NCBI RefSeq assembly: GCF_016650635.1 | Contig: NZ_JAEKFI010000004.1 | Location: 2,216,501-2,280,500, forward strand | Direction of reading: 5' to 3' | From: Pseudomonas sp. TH43 | Lineage (GTDB): Bacteria; Pseudomonadota; Gammaproteobacteria; Pseudomonadales; Pseudomonadaceae | Length of the DNA stretch: 64,000 nt | In this document: piece by piece, positions 1 to 8,478 of the stretch | Layout of the letters: the number at the start of each line of letters is the position of its first letter | Position numbering within the stretch: position 1 is the stretch's first letter | Position numbers and translations under genes: made by a program | Notes under the pieces: model-generated | What the model saw: the letters and a program-made list of their open reading frames with translations, nothing else | The model's database searches: none | What the model was told of the DNA's origin: nothing

Positions 1-235
1 TTTGATATTCGTACTCGGTGTCTTCGCGCAAGTGATTGAGTGCGATCACAGCGGACATGTCGCGAGACTCGCTGAGTTTGGCAAATACGCTTTTAATCCA
101 GTGCGGCGATCCGCTGACGCGATAACGAATGCCGGCAAATACTTGAAGGTCTTTTTGTATTTCACCGCGGATGAACAGGCGCGCGTGGTCAGTAGTTATA
201 TGGCCAACAAGCGGGCCAATAGTTGGTTTTAACAT
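1..235 (-). CDS. PhoD-like alkaline phosphatase family protein, N-terminal part (truncated by window edge)
   Basis: Reading the minus strand from an ATG at 235 gives an open frame that runs off the window. The first 78 residues begin MLKPTIGPLVGHITTD and continue with HARLFIRG. The pattern I-G-P-L-V-G-H followed by an A-R-x-x-x-R-G strand is what the N-terminal Ig-like domain of PhoD-type metallophosphatases looks like. The catalytic metallophosphatase domain would lie outside the window. A GGA about 9 nt before the ATG is a modest ribosome binding site. The family hydrolyses phosphomono- or diesters at the cell surface. The assignment rests only on the N-terminal domain, so the exact substrate cannot be given. 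Confidence 0.6.
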   Translation of the reverse strand, partial: MLKPTIGPLVGHITTDHARLFIRGEIQKDLQVFAGIRYRVSGSPHWIKSVFAKLSESRDMSAVIALNHLREDTEYEYQ

Positions 236-414
236 GTTCGAATCCATTCGAATGAGTGTGGAATAAAAAGTGGATTGCAGAGAAGTCCATTGATTGACTT
301 TGCTGCGCCAAGACTAGTTGTCGATGAACTAAAAAGATCGGCGTTAAGGTGACTCGGGCTGTAGCCGATGTCAGCGCAGTTTGTGGGAAAAGTATGAAGT
401 GGTTTATGTCAGGC

Positions 415-442
415 AAAAAAAAGCCCCGTCAAACTGACGGGG
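415..442 (-). terminator. Rho-independent terminator of aceEF
   Basis: On the minus strand CCCCGTC (442-436) pairs with GACGGGG (430-424) around a five-base loop, followed by an uninterrupted run of eight T (422-415). It lies about 75 nt past the aceF stop. The stretch between it and the PhoD-like gene start at 235 shows nothing else I can support. Confidence 0.85.
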
Positions 443-480
443 TTGAGGTACGAGCGTGTGGCGCTCGAAAACGTGAAGCA

Positions 481-512
481 CCAGCGACCCTCCGTTTCCG
501 GAGGGCCGCTGG
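481..512 (-). other. Strong hairpin just after the aceF stop
   Basis: CCAGCG (481-486) pairs with CGCTGG (507-512), and inside it CCCTCCG (488-494) pairs with CGGAGGG (499-505) around a TTTC loop. It sits 3 nt past the aceF stop codon and has no T-tract, so it is more likely a 3'-end stabiliser or first pause hairpin than the terminator itself, which is at 415-442. Confidence 0.6.
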
Positions 513-515
513 GGA

Positions 516-2465
516 TTACAGCAGGATGGTGCGGATGTCCGCCAGCAGGCTGCCCAGGCGCTGGGTGAAGCGTGCAGCGGCGGCGCCGTTGATCACACGG
601 TGATCGTAGGACAACGACAGCGGCAGCATCAGTTTCGGCTGGAAGGCTTTGCCGTCCCAGACTGGCTGGATGGTTGCCTTGGAAACACCGAGGATCGCCA
701 CTTCCGGCGCGTTGACGATCGGCGTGAAGCCGGTGCCGCCAATGTGGCCGAGGCTGGAAATGGTGAAGCAGGCGCCTTGCATGTCGTCAGCGGTGAGCTT
801 CTTGTCGCGGGCCTTGGCGGCCAGCGCAGCGGCTTCGGCTGCCAGTTGCAACAGGCTCTTCTGGTCGACGTTCTTGATGACCGGTACCAGCAGGCCATCT
901 GGGGTGTCGACGGCGAAGCCGATATTGATGTACTTCTTGCGGATGATCGCTTTGCCGCTTGGCGCCAGCGAACTGTTGAAGTCCGGCAGTTCCTTGAGCA
1001 TGTGCGCGCACGACTTGAGCAGCAGCGGCAGGATGGTCAGCTTGACGCCGGCCTTCTCTGCAACGGCTTTCTGCGCCACGCGGAACGCTTCCAGCTCGGT
1101 GATATCAGCCGAATCGAACTGAGTCACGTGCGGGATGTTCAGCCAGCTGCGGTGCAGGCTCGACGCGCCGATCTGCATCAGGCGAGTCATCGGCACTTCT
1201 TCGATTTCGCCGAAACGGCTGAAGTCGACGACCGGAATCGGCGGAATGCCCGCGCCACCGGTTGCGCCAGCAGCAGCGGCCGGTGCTTCCTTGGCCTTCT
1301 GCATCATCGCTTTGACGTAAACCTGCACGTCTTCTTTGAGGATACGACCGTGCGGGCCGCTGGCGCCGACAGCGTTCAGCTCGACGCCGAACTCACGGGC
1401 CAGTTGACGCACGGCAGGGCCGGCGTGAACTTTCGCGCCCGGCTTGGCCGGTGCGGCGGCTGGAGCGGCAGCAGGTGCAGCGGCAGCCGGAGCAGCAGCG
1501 GCAGGTGCTGGAGCGCTTGGAGCAGCAGCGGCAGCTGGAGCCGGGGCAGCAGCAGGCGCTGCGCCTTTGACTTTCAGCTTGAGAATCAGGTCGCCAGTAC
1601 CGACTTCGTCATCCAGCTTGATGGAAATGCTTTCCACCACGCCAGCGGCAGGCGATGGGATTTCCATGCTCGCCTTGTCGGATTCCAGAGTGATCAGCGA
1701 CTGGTCGGCTTCAACGCTGTCGCCAGCCTTGACCAACACTTCGATGATCTTGGCTTTGCCGGCCGAGCCGATGTCCGGAACGTGGATGTCCTGAACGCTG
1801 TCGGCTACCGGCGCCGCTGGCGCGGCTGCCGGAGCAGGCGCAGCAGCAGCGGCTGGTGCAGCAGCCTGAGCCGGAGCGGCAGCAGCAGGGGCCGCAGCAC
1901 CCGCCACTTCCAGATCCAGAATCAGGTCGCCAGTGCCGACTTCGTCGTTGAGCTTGACGCTAATGGCTTTGACCACGCCAGCGGCAGGCGACGGGATTTC
2001 CATGCTCGCCTTGTCGGATTCGAGGGTGATCAACGATTGATCAGCTTCGACGGTGTCGCCGACCTTGACCTGGATCTCGATGATCTGCGCCTTGCCCGAC
2101 GAGCCGATGTCCGGCACGTGCACTTGCTGAACCGAAGCGGCAGCAGGGGCAGCGGCCGGAGCGGCAGCAGCAGGAGCGGCAGCCGGTTTGGCTTCAGCTT
2201 TTGCAGCAGGCGCAGGGGCCGCTTCAGCGGCGCCCTCGACTTCCAGCTCAAGCAGTTCGTCGCCTTCTTTCAGACGGTCGCCCAGCTTCACTTTCAGACT
2301 TTTGATGACACCGGCTTTCGGGGCCGGCACTTCCATGCTGGCCTTGTCCGATTCCAGGGTCAGGATGCTCTGGTCGGCTTCGATACGGTCGCCGACCTTC
2401 ACAAACAGTTCAATTACTTCACCTTCACCGCTGCCGATGTCAGGTACGCGAATGAGTTCGCTCAC
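516..2465 (-). CDS. aceF: Pyruvate dehydrogenase complex E2, dihydrolipoyllysine acetyltransferase
   Basis: Transfers the acetyl group from the E1-bound intermediate to CoA and forms the core of the pyruvate dehydrogenase complex. The 649-residue protein has three lipoyl domains, each with an ESDKAS lipoylation site (Lys41, Lys152, Lys264), separated by long Ala/Pro linkers. A peripheral subunit-binding domain follows at about 346-384, then the catalytic acetyltransferase domain with DHRVING near the C-terminus (His622, Asn626). Asn rather than Asp in that motif is the Azotobacter/Pseudomonas form. Lipoyl domains 2 and 3 are much closer to each other than to domain 1. The gene follows aceE by 11 nt and ends in hairpins at 481-512 and 415-442, so the two are surely one operon. 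No E3 gene lies nearby. Confidence 0.97.
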   Translation of the reverse strand: MSELIRVPDIGSGEGEVIELFVKVGDRIEADQSILTLESDKASMEVPAPKAGVIKSLKVKLGDRLKEGDELLELEVEGAAEAAPAPAAKAEAKPAAAPAAAAPAAAPAAASVQQVHVPDIGSSGKAQIIEIQVKVGDTVEADQSLITLESDKASMEIPSPAAGVVKAISVKLNDEVGTGDLILDLEVAGAAAPAAAAPAQAAAPAAAAAPAPAAAPAAPVADSVQDIHVPDIGSAGKAKIIEVLVKAGDSVEADQSLITLESDKASMEIPSPAAGVVESISIKLDDEVGTGDLILKLKVKGAAPAAAPAPAAAAAPSAPAPAAAAPAAAAPAAAPAAAPAKPGAKVHAGPAVRQLAREFGVELNAVGASGPHGRILKEDVQVYVKAMMQKAKEAPAAAAGATGGAGIPPIPVVDFSRFGEIEEVPMTRLMQIGASSLHRSWLNIPHVTQFDSADITELEAFRVAQKAVAEKAGVKLTILPLLLKSCAHMLKELPDFNSSLAPSGKAIIRKKYINIGFAVDTPDGLLVPVIKNVDQKSLLQLAAEAAALAAKARDKKLTADDMQGACFTISSLGHIGGTGFTPIVNAPEVAILGVSKATIQPVWDGKAFQPKLMLPLSLSYDHRVINGAAAARFTQRLGSLLADIRTILL

Positions 2466-2476
2466 AAAATGTCTCC

Positions 2477-5122
2477 TCAGCAGTCCAGTGGGTTGCGTTT
2501 TTCCGGGTCGATGCCGAACTTGACGATGGCTTCAGCAACCACCTTAGGTTCGATATCACCACGGTCAGCCAGTGCTTCCAGGGCTGCCAACACCACGAAA
2601 TGACGGTCAACTTCGAAGAAATGACGCAGTTTCTTGCGGCTGTCGCTGCGGCCGAAACCGTCGGTGCCCAGGACTTTGAATTCCTTGGACGGTACCCACT
2701 GACGGATCTGCTCGGCGAACAGTTTCATGTAGTCGGTAGAGGCGATGACCGGACCTTTACGGCCGTTCAGGCACTCTTCGACGTAGCTCAGCTTAGGCTT
2801 CTGGCCCGGCTTCAGACGGTTGCTGCGCTCTACAGCGAGGCCGTCGCGACGCAGTTCGTTGAAGCTGGTAACGCTCCATACGTCAGCGCCAACGTTGAAC
2901 TCTTCACGCAGAATCTTCGCCGCTTCACGGACTTCACGCAGGATGGTGCCGGAGCCCATCAGCTGTACGTGGTGCGCCGCATCGCGGGTGTCTTCTTCGA
3001 GCAGGTACATGCCTTTCTTGATGCCTTCTTCGGCACCGGCCGGCATGGCTGGCTGCTGGTACGACTCGTTCATCACGGTGATGTAGTAGAAGATGTCCTG
3101 TTGCTCTTCGGTCATCTTCTTCATGCCGTCCTGAATGATCACCGCCAGCTCGTAGCCGTAGGTTGGATCGTAGGTGCGGCAGTTCGGGATGGTCGCGGCC
3201 AACAGGTGGCTATGACCGTCTTCGTGTTGCAGACCTTCACCGTTCAGGGTGGTCCGGCCGGCGGTGCCGCCGATCAGGAAGCCACGGGTGCGGCTGTCGC
3301 CGGCAGCCCAGGCCAGGTCACCAATACGCTGGAAGCCGAACATCGAGTAGAAGATGTAGAACGGCAGCATCGGCTGGTTGTGGCTGGAGTACGAAGTACC
3401 GGCAGCGATGAAGGAGCTCATGGCGCCTGCTTCGTTGATGCCTTCTTCAAGGATCTGACCTTTCTGGTCTTCCTTGTAGAACATCACCTGGTCTTTATCG
3501 ACTGGCTCGTAGAGCTGGCCGACGGACGAGTAGATGCCGAGCTGACGGAACATGCCTTCCATACCGAAGGTACGGGCTTCGTCCGGGATGATCGGCACGA
3601 TGCGCGGGCCGATTTCCTTGTCCTTGACCAGTTGCGCGAGGATCCGCACGAAGGCCATGGTGGTGGAAATTTCACGGTCGCCGGAACCGTCAAGGATGGC
3701 CTTGAGGGTGTCCAGATCCGGCGTCGGCACGCTGAAACTCTGTGCGCGGCGCTGTGGTACGAAACCGCCCAGTGCAGTGCGACGCTCGCTGAGGTAGCGG
3801 GCTTCGGCGCTGTTTGGCTCTGGCTTGAAGAACGGCAGGTTCTCCAGCTCTTCGTCCTTGACCGGAATGTCGAAACGATCGCGGAACAACTTCAGGCTGT
3901 CGACGTCGACTTTCTTGGTGTTGTGCGCAGTGTTTTTCGCTTCGCCGGCACCGGTGCCATAACCCTTGATGGTCTTGGCGAGGATGACGGTCGGTTGTTC
4001 TTTGTGGTTGACCGCTTCGTGGTACGCCGCATAGACCTTGTACGGGTCGTGGCCGCCACGGTTGAGTTTCCAGATCTCATCGTCAGACAGATCAGCAACC
4101 ATCGCCTTGAGTTCTGGCGAGTTGAAGAAGTGTTCACGGACGAACGCGCCGTCTTTGGCTTTGTAGTTCTGGTACTCGCCGTCGATGACTTCGTCCATGC
4201 GACGTTGCAGGATGCCGTCGACGTCTTTGGCCAGCAGTGGGTCCCAGAAACGGCCCCAGATGACTTTGGTCACGTTCCACTGGGCACCGCGGAACACGCC
4301 TTCGAGTTCCTGGATGATCTTGCCGTTGCCGCGAACCGGGCCGTCGAGGCGCTGCAGGTTGCAGTTGATGACGAAGATCAGGTTGTCCAGCTTCTCGCGG
4401 CCAGCCAGGGAGATTGCGCCCAGGGATTCCGGCTCGTCGCACTCGCCGTCGCCGAGGAAGCACCAGACTTTCTGTTTGCCCGGCTGGATGAAACCGCGGT
4501 GCTCCAGGTACTTCATGAAGCGTGCCTGGTAGATCGCTTGAATCGGACCCAGACCCATGGATACGGTCGGGAACTGCCAGAAGTCAGGCATCAGCCAAGG
4601 GTGCGGGTAGGACGACAGGCCCTGACCGTCGACTTCCTGGCGGAAGTTGTTCATCTGGTCTTCGGTGATGCGGCCTTCCATGAACGCACGGGCGTAAACG
4701 CCTGGCGAGGTGTGGCCCTGGAAGTAGATCAGGTCGCCGCCGTGTTCATCGGTAGGGGCCTGGAAGAAGTAGTTGAAGCCGATGTCATACAGGGTCGCGC
4801 TGGAAGCGAAGCTGGAGATGTGACCACCCAGGTCAGAATCTTTCAGGTTCGTACGCATTACCATGGCCATCGCGTTCCAGCGTACCAGCGAGCGAATGCG
4901 GCGTTCCATGAACAGGTCGCCAGGCATGCGTGCTTCGTGGGTTACCGGGATGGTGTTGCGGTAAGGCGTGGTGATGGCGTAAGGGAGTTGCGAGCCGCTG
5001 CGGGTCGCGAGTTCGCCCATACGGGTCATCAGATAGTGAGCACGGTCTTCGCCTTCTTTGTCGAGAACCGATTCCAGGGCGTCCAGCCATTCCTGGGTTT
5101 CGACGGGATCGAGGTCTTGCAT
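2477..5122 (-). CDS. aceE: Pyruvate dehydrogenase complex E1 (homodimeric type)
   Basis: Thiamine diphosphate-dependent decarboxylation of pyruvate and reductive acetylation of lipoyl groups on AceF. The 881-residue length fits the homodimeric E1 of gammaproteobacteria. The ThDP/Mg motif runs from GDGECDE (224-230) to NCN (253-255), and conserved histidines lie in GGHISSF (His101) and QGHTSPG (His137). The start at 5122 gives the usual MQDLDPVETQEWLDAL N-terminus. The gene is first in the aceE-aceF operon and diverges from glnE. The upstream region carries two identical-type palindromes (5234-5248, 5286-5300) that probably bind a GntR-type regulator. Confidence 0.97.
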   Translation of the reverse strand: MQDLDPVETQEWLDALESVLDKEGEDRAHYLMTRMGELATRSGSQLPYAITTPYRNTIPVTHEARMPGDLFMERRIRSLVRWNAMAMVMRTNLKDSDLGGHISSFASSATLYDIGFNYFFQAPTDEHGGDLIYFQGHTSPGVYARAFMEGRITEDQMNNFRQEVDGQGLSSYPHPWLMPDFWQFPTVSMGLGPIQAIYQARFMKYLEHRGFIQPGKQKVWCFLGDGECDEPESLGAISLAGREKLDNLIFVINCNLQRLDGPVRGNGKIIQELEGVFRGAQWNVTKVIWGRFWDPLLAKDVDGILQRRMDEVIDGEYQNYKAKDGAFVREHFFNSPELKAMVADLSDDEIWKLNRGGHDPYKVYAAYHEAVNHKEQPTVILAKTIKGYGTGAGEAKNTAHNTKKVDVDSLKLFRDRFDIPVKDEELENLPFFKPEPNSAEARYLSERRTALGGFVPQRRAQSFSVPTPDLDTLKAILDGSGDREISTTMAFVRILAQLVKDKEIGPRIVPIIPDEARTFGMEGMFRQLGIYSSVGQLYEPVDKDQVMFYKEDQKGQILEEGINEAGAMSSFIAAGTSYSSHNQPMLPFYIFYSMFGFQRIGDLAWAAGDSRTRGFLIGGTAGRTTLNGEGLQHEDGHSHLLAATIPNCRTYDPTYGYELAVIIQDGMKKMTEEQQDIFYYITVMNESYQQPAMPAGAEEGIKKGMYLLEEDTRDAAHHVQLMGSGTILREVREAAKILREEFNVGADVWSVTSFNELRRDGLAVERSNRLKPGQKPKLSYVEECLNGRKGPVIASTDYMKLFAEQIRQWVPSKEFKVLGTDGFGRSDSRKKLRHFFEVDRHFVVLAALEALADRGDIEPKVVAEAIVKFGIDPEKRNPLDC

Positions 5123-5233
5123 GGCTTGCTCCAGGGCGGAAAGGCTTCCAGAATCGGTTGCCTGAGTTTGCGACTGGCCTTGTGGGCAGACGATTTAAAA
5201 TTCTTGGATTGCCGACAGGTTGTTCCGGCGGCG

Positions 5234-5248
5234 TGTAGTTTTACTACA
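5234..5248. promoter_or_regulatory. Operator-like palindrome 1 upstream of aceE (TGTAGT-TTT-ACTACA)
   Basis: A perfect 6-3-6 inverted repeat. Its size and layout match operators of GntR/FadR-family regulators, the family that includes PdhR. It lies 112 nt before the aceE start. Its centre is 52 bp, about five helical turns, from that of the second copy at 5286-5300. The regulator identity is inferred. Confidence 0.65.
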
Positions 5249-5285
5249 AATCTTCCGGCATTTCAGCCTTTCGAATGTATAGACG

Positions 5286-5300
5286 AGTAGTAAAACTACA
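5286..5300. promoter_or_regulatory. Operator-like palindrome 2 upstream of aceE (AGTAGT-AAA-ACTACA)
   Basis: Same 6-3-6 motif as at 5234-5248 with a single mismatch at the outermost base. Placed just upstream of the putative -10 TATACA on the minus strand, so a bound protein here would cover the -35 region of aceE. Confidence 0.6.
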
Positions 5301-5506
5301 GAAGAATGGCTTGTGGCCTCCGGCCGCGTTGTGAGAATAATCGTTAAGGTTGGTCTTTTGCCATCCGAAAAAGGTGAAAGTTTGATGTTCACTGCCAAAG
5401 AAAAAGAATTTTCAGCTATTTCTAACTTTTGTTCGACAGTCCATCGCGTAGCGGGTTTTCACCATTCACTACAAGCGGCCATTTACACGCCGATCAAGGA
5501 TAGACC

Positions 5507-8446
5507 ATGACCCTGCCCGTGCTTGCCGAACTGCCTGCCATTCTCCTGCCGTTGGTCACTCGTTCCGAGCAGTCGTTCCGTACGGCTGTCGCCTCGCTTG
5601 AAGACGATCACGGCTTCGCGACCTGGACGCCAGAACGCTGGGCGCAATTCGCCCGCGTCAGTGCCGCCAGCGAGTTTGTCATTGAACAGAGCGTTCGTGA
5701 CCCTTTGATGTTGCTGTCGCTGGTGCAGTCCGGCGAGCTCGATCGCCCGTATGCCGCTGGTGAGCTGTGCGCGCAGATTGCGGCTGCGGTGAATGCCGCA
5801 CAGAGCGAAGATGAGCTCGGTCGTGTCCTGCGCCGCCAACGTGCGCGCCATCAAGTGCGGATCATCTGGCGTGACCTGAACCGTCAGGCCGATCTGGTGC
5901 AGACCTGCCGCGACCTCTCGGACATGGCTGACGCGACCATCGACCAGGCCTATCAATGGTTGTACAGCCGCCATTGTCAGCAGTTCGGCACGCCGACCGG
6001 GCGCCGTAGCGGTCTGCCGCAGCAGATGGTCATCCTCGGCATGGGCAAGCTCGGTGCGGTGGAGTTGAACCTGTCTTCGGACATCGACCTGATTTTCGCC
6101 TACCCCGAGGGCGGTGAAACCGTCGGCGTGAAACGCGCGCTGGATAACCAGGAATTTTTTATCCGCCTCGGCCAGCGCCTCATCAAGGCGCTGGACCCGA
6201 TGACGGTCGATGGCTTCGTGTTCCGCGTCGACATGCGCTTGCGCCCGTACGGATCGTCCGGCGCGCTGGTACTGAGCTTCAATGCGCTGGAGCAGTATTA
6301 CCAGGATCAGGGCCGCGACTGGGAACGTTACGCGATGATCAAGGCGCGTGTGGTCGCGGGCGATCAAGTGGCCGGCGCGCAGTTGCTCGACATGCTGCGC
6401 CCGTTTGTTTATCGGCGTTACCTGGACTTCTCGGCGATCGAAGCGCTGCGCACGATGAAGCAGTTGATCCAGCAGGAAGTGCGGCGCAAGGGCATGGCCG
6501 ACAATATAAAGCTGGGCTCCGGCGGGATCCGTGAGGTCGAGTTTATTGCTCAGGCCTTCCAGCTGATCCACGGTGGCCGCGACTTGAGTCTGCAGCAGCG
6601 GCCTCTATTAAAAGTATTGAGCACGCTGGAGGGCCAGGGTTATTTGCCGCCGGCGGTGATCAGTGAGCTGCGCGAAGGCTACGAATTCTTGCGGTACACC
6701 GAACACGCGATTCAGGCGATTGCCGACCGCCAGACCCAGATGCTGCCGGACGGCGCGCAGGATCAGGCGCGTATTGCGTTCATGCTCGGTTTCGCCGACT
6801 GGGAGGCGTTCCACGAAAAACTGATGTTCTGGCGCGGTCGTGTCGCTTGGCATTTCGCCCAGGTGATCGCTGATCCCGACGAGGAAGAAGGCACCGAAAG
6901 CGAAGTGGTGGTCGGTGGTGAATGGCTGCCGCTGTGGGAAGAGGCGCAGGATGAAGAGGCCGCTTGCCGTCAGTTGCAAGAGGGCGGTTTTGCCGATGCG
7001 AGCAAAGCCCTGCGAGCGCTCGCCGGTTTGCGCGGCAGTCCACAATTGCGCGCGATGCAGCGGCTGGGGCGTGAGCGTCTTGATGCGTTTATTCCGCGTC
7101 TGTTGGCGCAGGCGGTCGAGCATGCCAACCCTGATCTGGTGCTTGAACGGGTGCTGCCGCTGGTTGAAGCGGTTGCCCGGCGTTCGGCTTATTTAGTGTT
7201 GCTGACGGAAAACCCCGGGGCGTTGCGCCGCTTGCTTACCCTGTGCGCGGCGAGTCCGTGGATTGCCGAGCAGATCACCCGCTTCCCGCTACTGCTCGAC
7301 GAGTTGCTTAACGAAGGCCGACTGTTCAAGCCGCCGCTGGCGCCCGAGTTGGCCGCCGAATTGCGCGAGCGACTGACGCGGATTCCCGAAGAAGACCTTG
7401 AACAACAAATGGAGGCTCTGCGCCATTTCAAGCTGGCGCATCGCTTGCGCGTTGCCGCCTCGGAAATCGCCGGCAGCCTGCCATTGATGAAAGTCAGCGA
7501 TTATCTGACCTGGCTGGCCGAGGCGATTCTCGAACAAGTGCTGGCCTTGGCCTGGCGTCAGACGGTCGCCAAGTACGGCACGCCGTTGCGTACCGACGGG
7601 ACGTTGTGCGATCCCGGCTTCATCATTGTCGGTTACGGGAAAGTCGGTGGTCTGGAACTGGGGCATGGTTCGGATCTGGATCTGGTATTCATCCATGACG
7701 GTGATCCACAGGCAGAAACCGACGGGGCGAAGCCGATCGATGGCGCGCAATTCTTCACCCGGCTTGGCCAGCGGATCATTCACTTGCTGACGGCGCAAAC
7801 CAACTCGGGCCAGTTATATGAAGTGGATATGCGCTTGCGGCCGTCCGGTGCCTCGGGGCTGCTGGTGAGTTCGCTGGGCGCGTTTGCCCGCTATCAAGAA
7901 AATGAAGCATGGACGTGGGAGCATCAGGCCCTGGTGCGGGCGCGGGTGCTGGTTGGCAGTCAGGATGTCGGTCGGGCGTTCGAAGGCGTCCGCGCGCAGG
8001 TATTGGGCAAAGCACGGGAGCTGGCCACGCTGCAGCAGGAAGTCAGCGAGATGCGCGCGAAGATGCGCGATAACCTCGGCACCAAGAGCACTGCGGCCGG
8101 AACCGCGGCAAATGCCTTCGACGCCACGGCACCGTTCGACCTCAAGCAGGACGCCGGAGGTATCGTCGATATTGAATTTATGGTGCAATACGCGGCTCTG
8201 GCGTGGTCGCAAAGCCACCCGCCATTGCTGCGCTGGACCGATAACATCCGCATTCTGGAAGAGCTGGAACACGAAGGGCTGATGCCTGCCGAAGACGCCA
8301 GCCTGTTGCGCGAGGCCTATAAAGCCTACCGCTCCGCCGCTCACCGGCAGGCCTTGCAGAAGGACGCCGGAGTGATTGCAGGCGACCAGTTTGTCGAAGA
8401 ACGCCGGCAGGTGTTGCGGATCTGGAAAGAGATGGGGCTAAGCTGA
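5507..8446 (+). CDS. glnE: Bifunctional glutamine synthetase adenylyltransferase/adenylyl-removing enzyme
   Basis: Adds AMP to, or removes it from, glutamine synthetase in response to PII and glutamine. The 979-residue protein has the expected duplicated nucleotidyltransferase layout. The N-terminal half has GMGKLGAVELNLSSDIDLIF (catalytic Asp192 and Asp194, deadenylylating half). The C-terminal half has GYGKVGGLELGHGSDLDLVF (Asp723 and Asp725, adenylylating half). The ATG at 5507 has AAGGA 8 nt upstream. No gene follows closely: the 3' side is the REP array beginning at 8479, whereas in P. aeruginosa ilvE comes next. Confidence 0.96.
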   Translation: MTLPVLAELPAILLPLVTRSEQSFRTAVASLEDDHGFATWTPERWAQFARVSAASEFVIEQSVRDPLMLLSLVQSGELDRPYAAGELCAQIAAAVNAAQSEDELGRVLRRQRARHQVRIIWRDLNRQADLVQTCRDLSDMADATIDQAYQWLYSRHCQQFGTPTGRRSGLPQQMVILGMGKLGAVELNLSSDIDLIFAYPEGGETVGVKRALDNQEFFIRLGQRLIKALDPMTVDGFVFRVDMRLRPYGSSGALVLSFNALEQYYQDQGRDWERYAMIKARVVAGDQVAGAQLLDMLRPFVYRRYLDFSAIEALRTMKQLIQQEVRRKGMADNIKLGSGGIREVEFIAQAFQLIHGGRDLSLQQRPLLKVLSTLEGQGYLPPAVISELREGYEFLRYTEHAIQAIADRQTQMLPDGAQDQARIAFMLGFADWEAFHEKLMFWRGRVAWHFAQVIADPDEEEGTESEVVVGGEWLPLWEEAQDEEAACRQLQEGGFADASKALRALAGLRGSPQLRAMQRLGRERLDAFIPRLLAQAVEHANPDLVLERVLPLVEAVARRSAYLVLLTENPGALRRLLTLCAASPWIAEQITRFPLLLDELLNEGRLFKPPLAPELAAELRERLTRIPEEDLEQQMEALRHFKLAHRLRVAASEIAGSLPLMKVSDYLTWLAEAILEQVLALAWRQTVAKYGTPLRTDGTLCDPGFIIVGYGKVGGLELGHGSDLDLVFIHDGDPQAETDGAKPIDGAQFFTRLGQRIIHLLTAQTNSGQLYEVDMRLRPSGASGLLVSSLGAFARYQENEAWTWEHQALVRARVLVGSQDVGRAFEGVRAQVLGKARELATLQQEVSEMRAKMRDNLGTKSTAAGTAANAFDATAPFDLKQDAGGIVDIEFMVQYAALAWSQSHPPLLRWTDNIRILEELEHEGLMPAEDASLLREAYKAYRSAAHRQALQKDAGVIAGDQFVEERRQVLRIWKEMGLS

Positions 8447-8478
8447 AACACGCCAATGAAGGCAATGAGATTCAAAAG

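Larger units (their letters stand above)
5123..5506. other. Divergent aceE/glnE intergenic region
   Basis: This 384-nt stretch holds two operator-like palindromes near the aceE side. Between them, read on the minus strand, TATACA (about 5274-5279) could be the aceE -10 element. The glnE side (about 5310-5506) is AT-richer. An open frame of 65 codons there has no recognisable protein features and I do not call it a gene. The glnE ribosome binding site, AAGGA, sits 8 nt before its ATG. Confidence 0.5.

Noticed and set aside
189..416. 75-codon minus-strand frame upstream of the PhoD-like gene
   Set aside because: Overlaps the PhoD-like gene start in another frame and has no coding features.
600..2603. 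Long plus-strand open frame opposite aceF (667 codons)
   Set aside because: It is the complement of a certain gene in GC-rich DNA; its translation is compositionally odd (Arg/Gly/Ser-rich repeats) and mirrors the lipoyl and linker repeats.
2600..5290. 896-codon plus-strand frame opposite aceE
   Set aside because: Antisense shadow of a well-supported gene; no recognisable domain, and it would also cross the aceE operator region.
5313..5510. 65-codon frame in the glnE leader
   Set aside because: No ribosome binding site or homology that I can see, it runs into glnE, and the region looks like promoter/leader sequence.
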